Below are positions 61,870-64,000 of a DNA stretch of 64,000 nucleotides, piece after piece. Source of the DNA: CAWGLW01 sp963823525 (GTDB lineage: Bacteria; Pseudomonadota; Gammaproteobacteria; Steroidobacterales; Steroidobacteraceae). A program made the position numbers and the translations under genes. The notes under the pieces were generated by a model. That model saw only the letters and a program-made list of their open reading frames with translations, was not told the origin of the DNA and made no database searches. Numbering within the stretch: the first letter of the stretch is position 1; each line of letters starts with the position of its first letter. Location: positions 1,116,001 through 1,180,000 of the forward strand of contig CAWGLW010000006.1 of NCBI GenBank assembly GCA_963823525.1. The letters are read 5' to 3'.

Positions 61870-62442
61870 ATGCTAGTCGTGACGCTGCTGTTACTTGCCC
61901 TGCTGATCGTCGCGGCGTTTTACGTCGTACGAATTTATAATGGACTCGTCGCGCTGCGCGAGAACGTCCGCAAGTCCTGGTCGAATATCGATGTGCTGCT
62001 CAATCAGCGGCATGACGAACTGCCGAAACTGGTCGAAACCTGCAAGCAGTACATGGGGTATGAGCAGGAGACGCTGGAGCGCGTGATGCAGGCGAGAGCC
62101 GCGGTGTTTTCGGCAAGCGACAGGGGCGATGTCGCCGCTGTCGGAGCCGCCGAAGAACAGCTTCGTCAGGGTCTGGGCCGGCTCTTTGCCGTTGCAGAGA
62201 ACTACCCTGACCTCAAGGCGGATCGGAGCTTTCAGCACCTGCAGGGCCGGATTTCGGAGCTCGAAAACGCGATCGCCGACCGGCGCGAGCTCTACAACGA
62301 CGCCGTCAATCTGAACAATATCCGCATTCAGACCTTCCCGGACCTGATCGTCGCGCGAATGTTCGATTTCAAGGAAGCCGCGTTGCTCGAGTTCAGCGAG
62401 GAGCAACGCCGCGACGTGGACATGGGCAAGTTATTTGGCTGA
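61870..62442 (+). CDS. lemA: LemA family protein
   Basis: A 190-residue membrane protein. One N-terminal helix (VTLLLLALLIVAAFYVV) is followed by a long helical bundle: YNGLVALRENVRKSWSNIDVLLNQRHDELPKLVE.. and AVNLNNIRIQTFPDLIVARMFDFKE are the hallmark LemA segments. Its role is unknown; it is often beside TPM or GIDE-domain genes. GGGAGAAA lies upstream of the ATG at 61870. Its last 8 bases overlap the next gene, suggesting coupled translation and a joint membrane complex. Confidence 0.92.
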   Translation: MLVVTLLLLALLIVAAFYVVRIYNGLVALRENVRKSWSNIDVLLNQRHDELPKLVETCKQYMGYEQETLERVMQARAAVFSASDRGDVAAVGAAEEQLRQGLGRLFAVAENYPDLKADRSFQHLQGRISELENAIADRRELYNDAVNLNNIRIQTFPDLIVARMFDFKEAALLEFSEEQRRDVDMGKLFG

Positions 62443-63337
62443 CGACTTCTGGTTCTGGTTGCTGTTGCTCGGTGTGGCGGTCATCGGCGGTGGTCGACTG
62501 GCCTTCAGGTGGCTGCACATCGCGCGCGTGATCGAGGACACGCCGACCTCGCGGGTGCGATCGGCGGCGCAGGGATACGCCGAACTGACGGGTCGCGGGC
62601 TTGCGCTGGGCGATCAGCCCGAGGTCGCGCCGCTGACGGGCCGCCCCTGCATCTGGTGGCACTTCCGGATACAAAAGAAAGTCGAATCCCGGGTCAACGG
62701 CCGCCGTCGTGTCTCCTGGCGTACGCTCGAGGCGGGCCTTTGTCAGCGGCCTTTCCTGCTCGACGACGATACCGGCCAGTGCATTGTGCAGCCGGCCGGC
62801 GCCGAGGTGCTGGCCGGCGAATCGACAACCTGGTATGGCAGCACCCCCAGGCCCGCGGAGGGATTGCTCGAATCCGGCGGGACGCCACGCACGGGGCCAT
62901 TCCGCTACTTCGAGGAACGCATCTACCTGCACGAGCAGGTTTACGTCCTTGGGCAGTTCCGCTCCCATTCGGCAGCCACATCGTCAGACCCCCAGCTCGC
63001 GGTGCGCCGGCTGCTGGAACAATGGAAACAGGATCAGGCGGGCCTCGTACAGCGTTTCGACGAGGACGGCGACGGTAAGGTTAGCCTCGCGGAATGGGAA
63101 CGGGCCAGGGCAGCTGCGACGCGGGAAGTGGAGCAACGCAACGTGAATCGGCCCGCGCAACCGCAGCTGCATTCAATAAGCGCGCCGGAGGACGGCCGCC
63201 TCTTTCTGATTGCCGCGTTCCCGGGCGCAGACCTTGCCAAACGATATCGACGCAAGGCGATGCTGGCATTTGCAGGATTTGTCCTGGCGACTTACGCCTT
63301 CGGATGGATGCTGCAGGGCGTGCTCGGCTCGGCCTAG
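62435..63337 (+). CDS. Prokaryotic GIDE-domain membrane protein with EF-hand
   Basis: A 300-residue protein with a hydrophobic helix at each end (about 5-22 and 277-295). Between them lies a domain like the GIDE/MULAN domain of the mitochondrial E3 ligase (PLTGRPCIWWHFRIQKKVE..; RPFLLDDDTG; GTPRTGPFRYFEERIYLHEQVYVLGQF), without any RING. A calcium-binding EF-hand loop DEDGDGKVSLAEWE at about 210-223 follows. Bacterial members often pair with LemA, as here. The start is TTG at 62435, overlapping lemA's stop. The function is unknown. Confidence 0.85.
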   Translation: MADDFWFWLLLLGVAVIGGGRLAFRWLHIARVIEDTPTSRVRSAAQGYAELTGRGLALGDQPEVAPLTGRPCIWWHFRIQKKVESRVNGRRRVSWRTLEAGLCQRPFLLDDDTGQCIVQPAGAEVLAGESTTWYGSTPRPAEGLLESGGTPRTGPFRYFEERIYLHEQVYVLGQFRSHSAATSSDPQLAVRRLLEQWKQDQAGLVQRFDEDGDGKVSLAEWERARAAATREVEQRNVNRPAQPQLHSISAPEDGRLFLIAAFPGADLAKRYRRKAMLAFAGFVLATYAFGWMLQGVLGSA

Positions 63338-63371
63338 AATAGAGCGCTTACTGACTTACGGCGGCGTGCTG

Positions 63372-64000
63372 ATGATCAACCCCCTGCTGACAGACAACCC
63401 GTTACCCACGTTTTCGGCGATCCAGCCTCAGGACGTGGAGCCGGCCATCCGTGAAATGCTCGACTTGAACCGTCGCGAACTGTCGGCCCTGCTCGATTCA
63501 GGTGCATCAGGCTGGGAAGGGCTGGTCGAACCGATCGAACGTATGCACCACCGGCTGGCCCGTGCCTGGTCGCCGATCGGTCACCTCAACGGCGTGATGA
63601 ACAACGACGATCTGCGCAGCGCTTACGAGGCCTGTCTGCCGTTGTTGAGTGCTTACCACACCGAGCTTGCCCAGAACGAAAGGCTATGCGCAGCGTATCA
63701 GCGCGTACTGGACGAGAACGGTGCTGACTTGAGAGCGGATCAGCGCCAGTTGCTCGACCAGGCGCTGCGCGATTTTCGTCTGGCCGGCGTCTCGTTGCCC
63801 CCCGAGCAAAAGCAACGTTTCCGCGAAGTGATGGAGCGGCTGGCAACCATCCAGTCGACGTTCGACAACAACGTTCTCGATGCAACCAACGCATGGGAAA
63901 AGCACGTTGAGGATGAGTCCGCGCTGGCCGGCCTGCCAGCCGCGACGCGCCAGCGAGCCCTTGCGGATGCGAAGTCGGCGAACCGCGGCGGCTGGCTGCT
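63372..64000 (+). CDS. prlC: Oligopeptidase A (M3 family), N-terminal part (cut by window end)
   Basis: The first 209 residues only. MINPLLTDNPLPTFSAIQPQDVEPAIREML, the helical FDLLSPLLSAYHTEL-like region (LPLLSAYHTELAQN) and FRLAGVSLPPEQKQRF..TFDNNVLDATNAWEKHVED follow the start of M3 peptidases such as PrlC/oligopeptidase A, which degrade signal peptides and short peptides in the cytosol. The HEFGH zinc motif lies beyond the window. Promoter or SD near 63360 is not obvious; spacing from the GIDE gene is 34 bases. Confidence 0.92.
   Translation, partial: MINPLLTDNPLPTFSAIQPQDVEPAIREMLDLNRRELSALLDSGASGWEGLVEPIERMHHRLARAWSPIGHLNGVMNNDDLRSAYEACLPLLSAYHTELAQNERLCAAYQRVLDENGADLRADQRQLLDQALRDFRLAGVSLPPEQKQRFREVMERLATIQSTFDNNVLDATNAWEKHVEDESALAGLPAATRQRALADAKSANRGGWL

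Overview
This window is a GC-rich (roughly 60-65%), densely packed chromosomal segment of a gammaproteobacterium. The layout polA / engB / cytochrome c4 / dsbA is the one known from Pseudomonas and relatives, and rsmB-fmt-def facing LysM protein-dprA-smg-topA is a standard gammaproteobacterial block. The arginine genes use the acetylated (Xanthomonas-type) route. Together with DUF1329, DUF3604, a DmdC-type acyl-CoA dehydrogenase and a riboswitch-led S8 protease, this suggests a free-living aerobe near the Xanthomonadales / Steroidobacterales / Woeseiales side of the class; the exact taxon is inference. I see no prophage, insertion sequence, CRISPR array or rRNA operon.

Layout. 0-2.3 kb: acetylornithine carbamoyltransferase end, argB, argH. 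2.3-8.4 kb: DUF1329 protein, Lrp-like ligand-binding domain, maleylacetoacetate isomerase/FAH pair, ubiC, DmdC-like acyl-CoA dehydrogenase, MenI-like thioesterase. 8.4-14.5 kb: lptM-polA, an outer-membrane barrel gene, a candidate sigma-E-type small RNA convergent with engB, cytochrome c4 and dsbA. 14.5-17.3 kb: NYN-domain protein and secreted DUF3604 protein. 17.3-24 kb: ADP-heptose operon (hldD, gmhB, gmhA, hldE) with two glycosyltransferases for LPS. 24-31 kb: acyl-CoA synthetase, two SDRs, a frameshifted cytochrome c peroxidase, a DeaD-type helicase. 31-36.7 kb: MgtE, an MgtE-like soluble protein, MscS, cytochrome b561, tRNA-Arg(CCG), a c5-type cytochrome, a DUF4136 lipoprotein. 36.7-43.7 kb: leftward cluster def-fmt-rsmB-DUF4390-ntrY-ntrX. 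43.9-50.3 kb: rightward LysM-dprA-smg-topA-hemF. 50.4-53.8 kb: a c-di-GMP-I riboswitch ahead of a large secreted subtilase. 53.8-64 kb: small secreted protein, membrane-anchored MDR oxidoreductase, rlmJ, tag, an ECF sigma / DUF3379 / HvfA-like peptide operon, hemB-aroE, gamma carbonic anhydrase, lemA-GIDE pair and the start of oligopeptidase A.

The most notable observations are: (1) a compact structured RNA with a canonical GGAACTT-N16-TCAAA promoter and an intrinsic terminator, in the polA-engB interval where Spot 42 (E. coli) and ErsA (Pseudomonas) lie; (2) a c-di-GMP-I aptamer controlling an S8 protease; (3) an HvfA-like repeat peptide (six exact 30-nt units) co-directional with an ECF sigma/anti-sigma pair but with no modifying enzyme nearby; (4) a single net frameshift in a cytochrome c peroxidase; (5) an NtrX-like regulator whose AAA+ domain has lost GAFTGA and key Walker residues.
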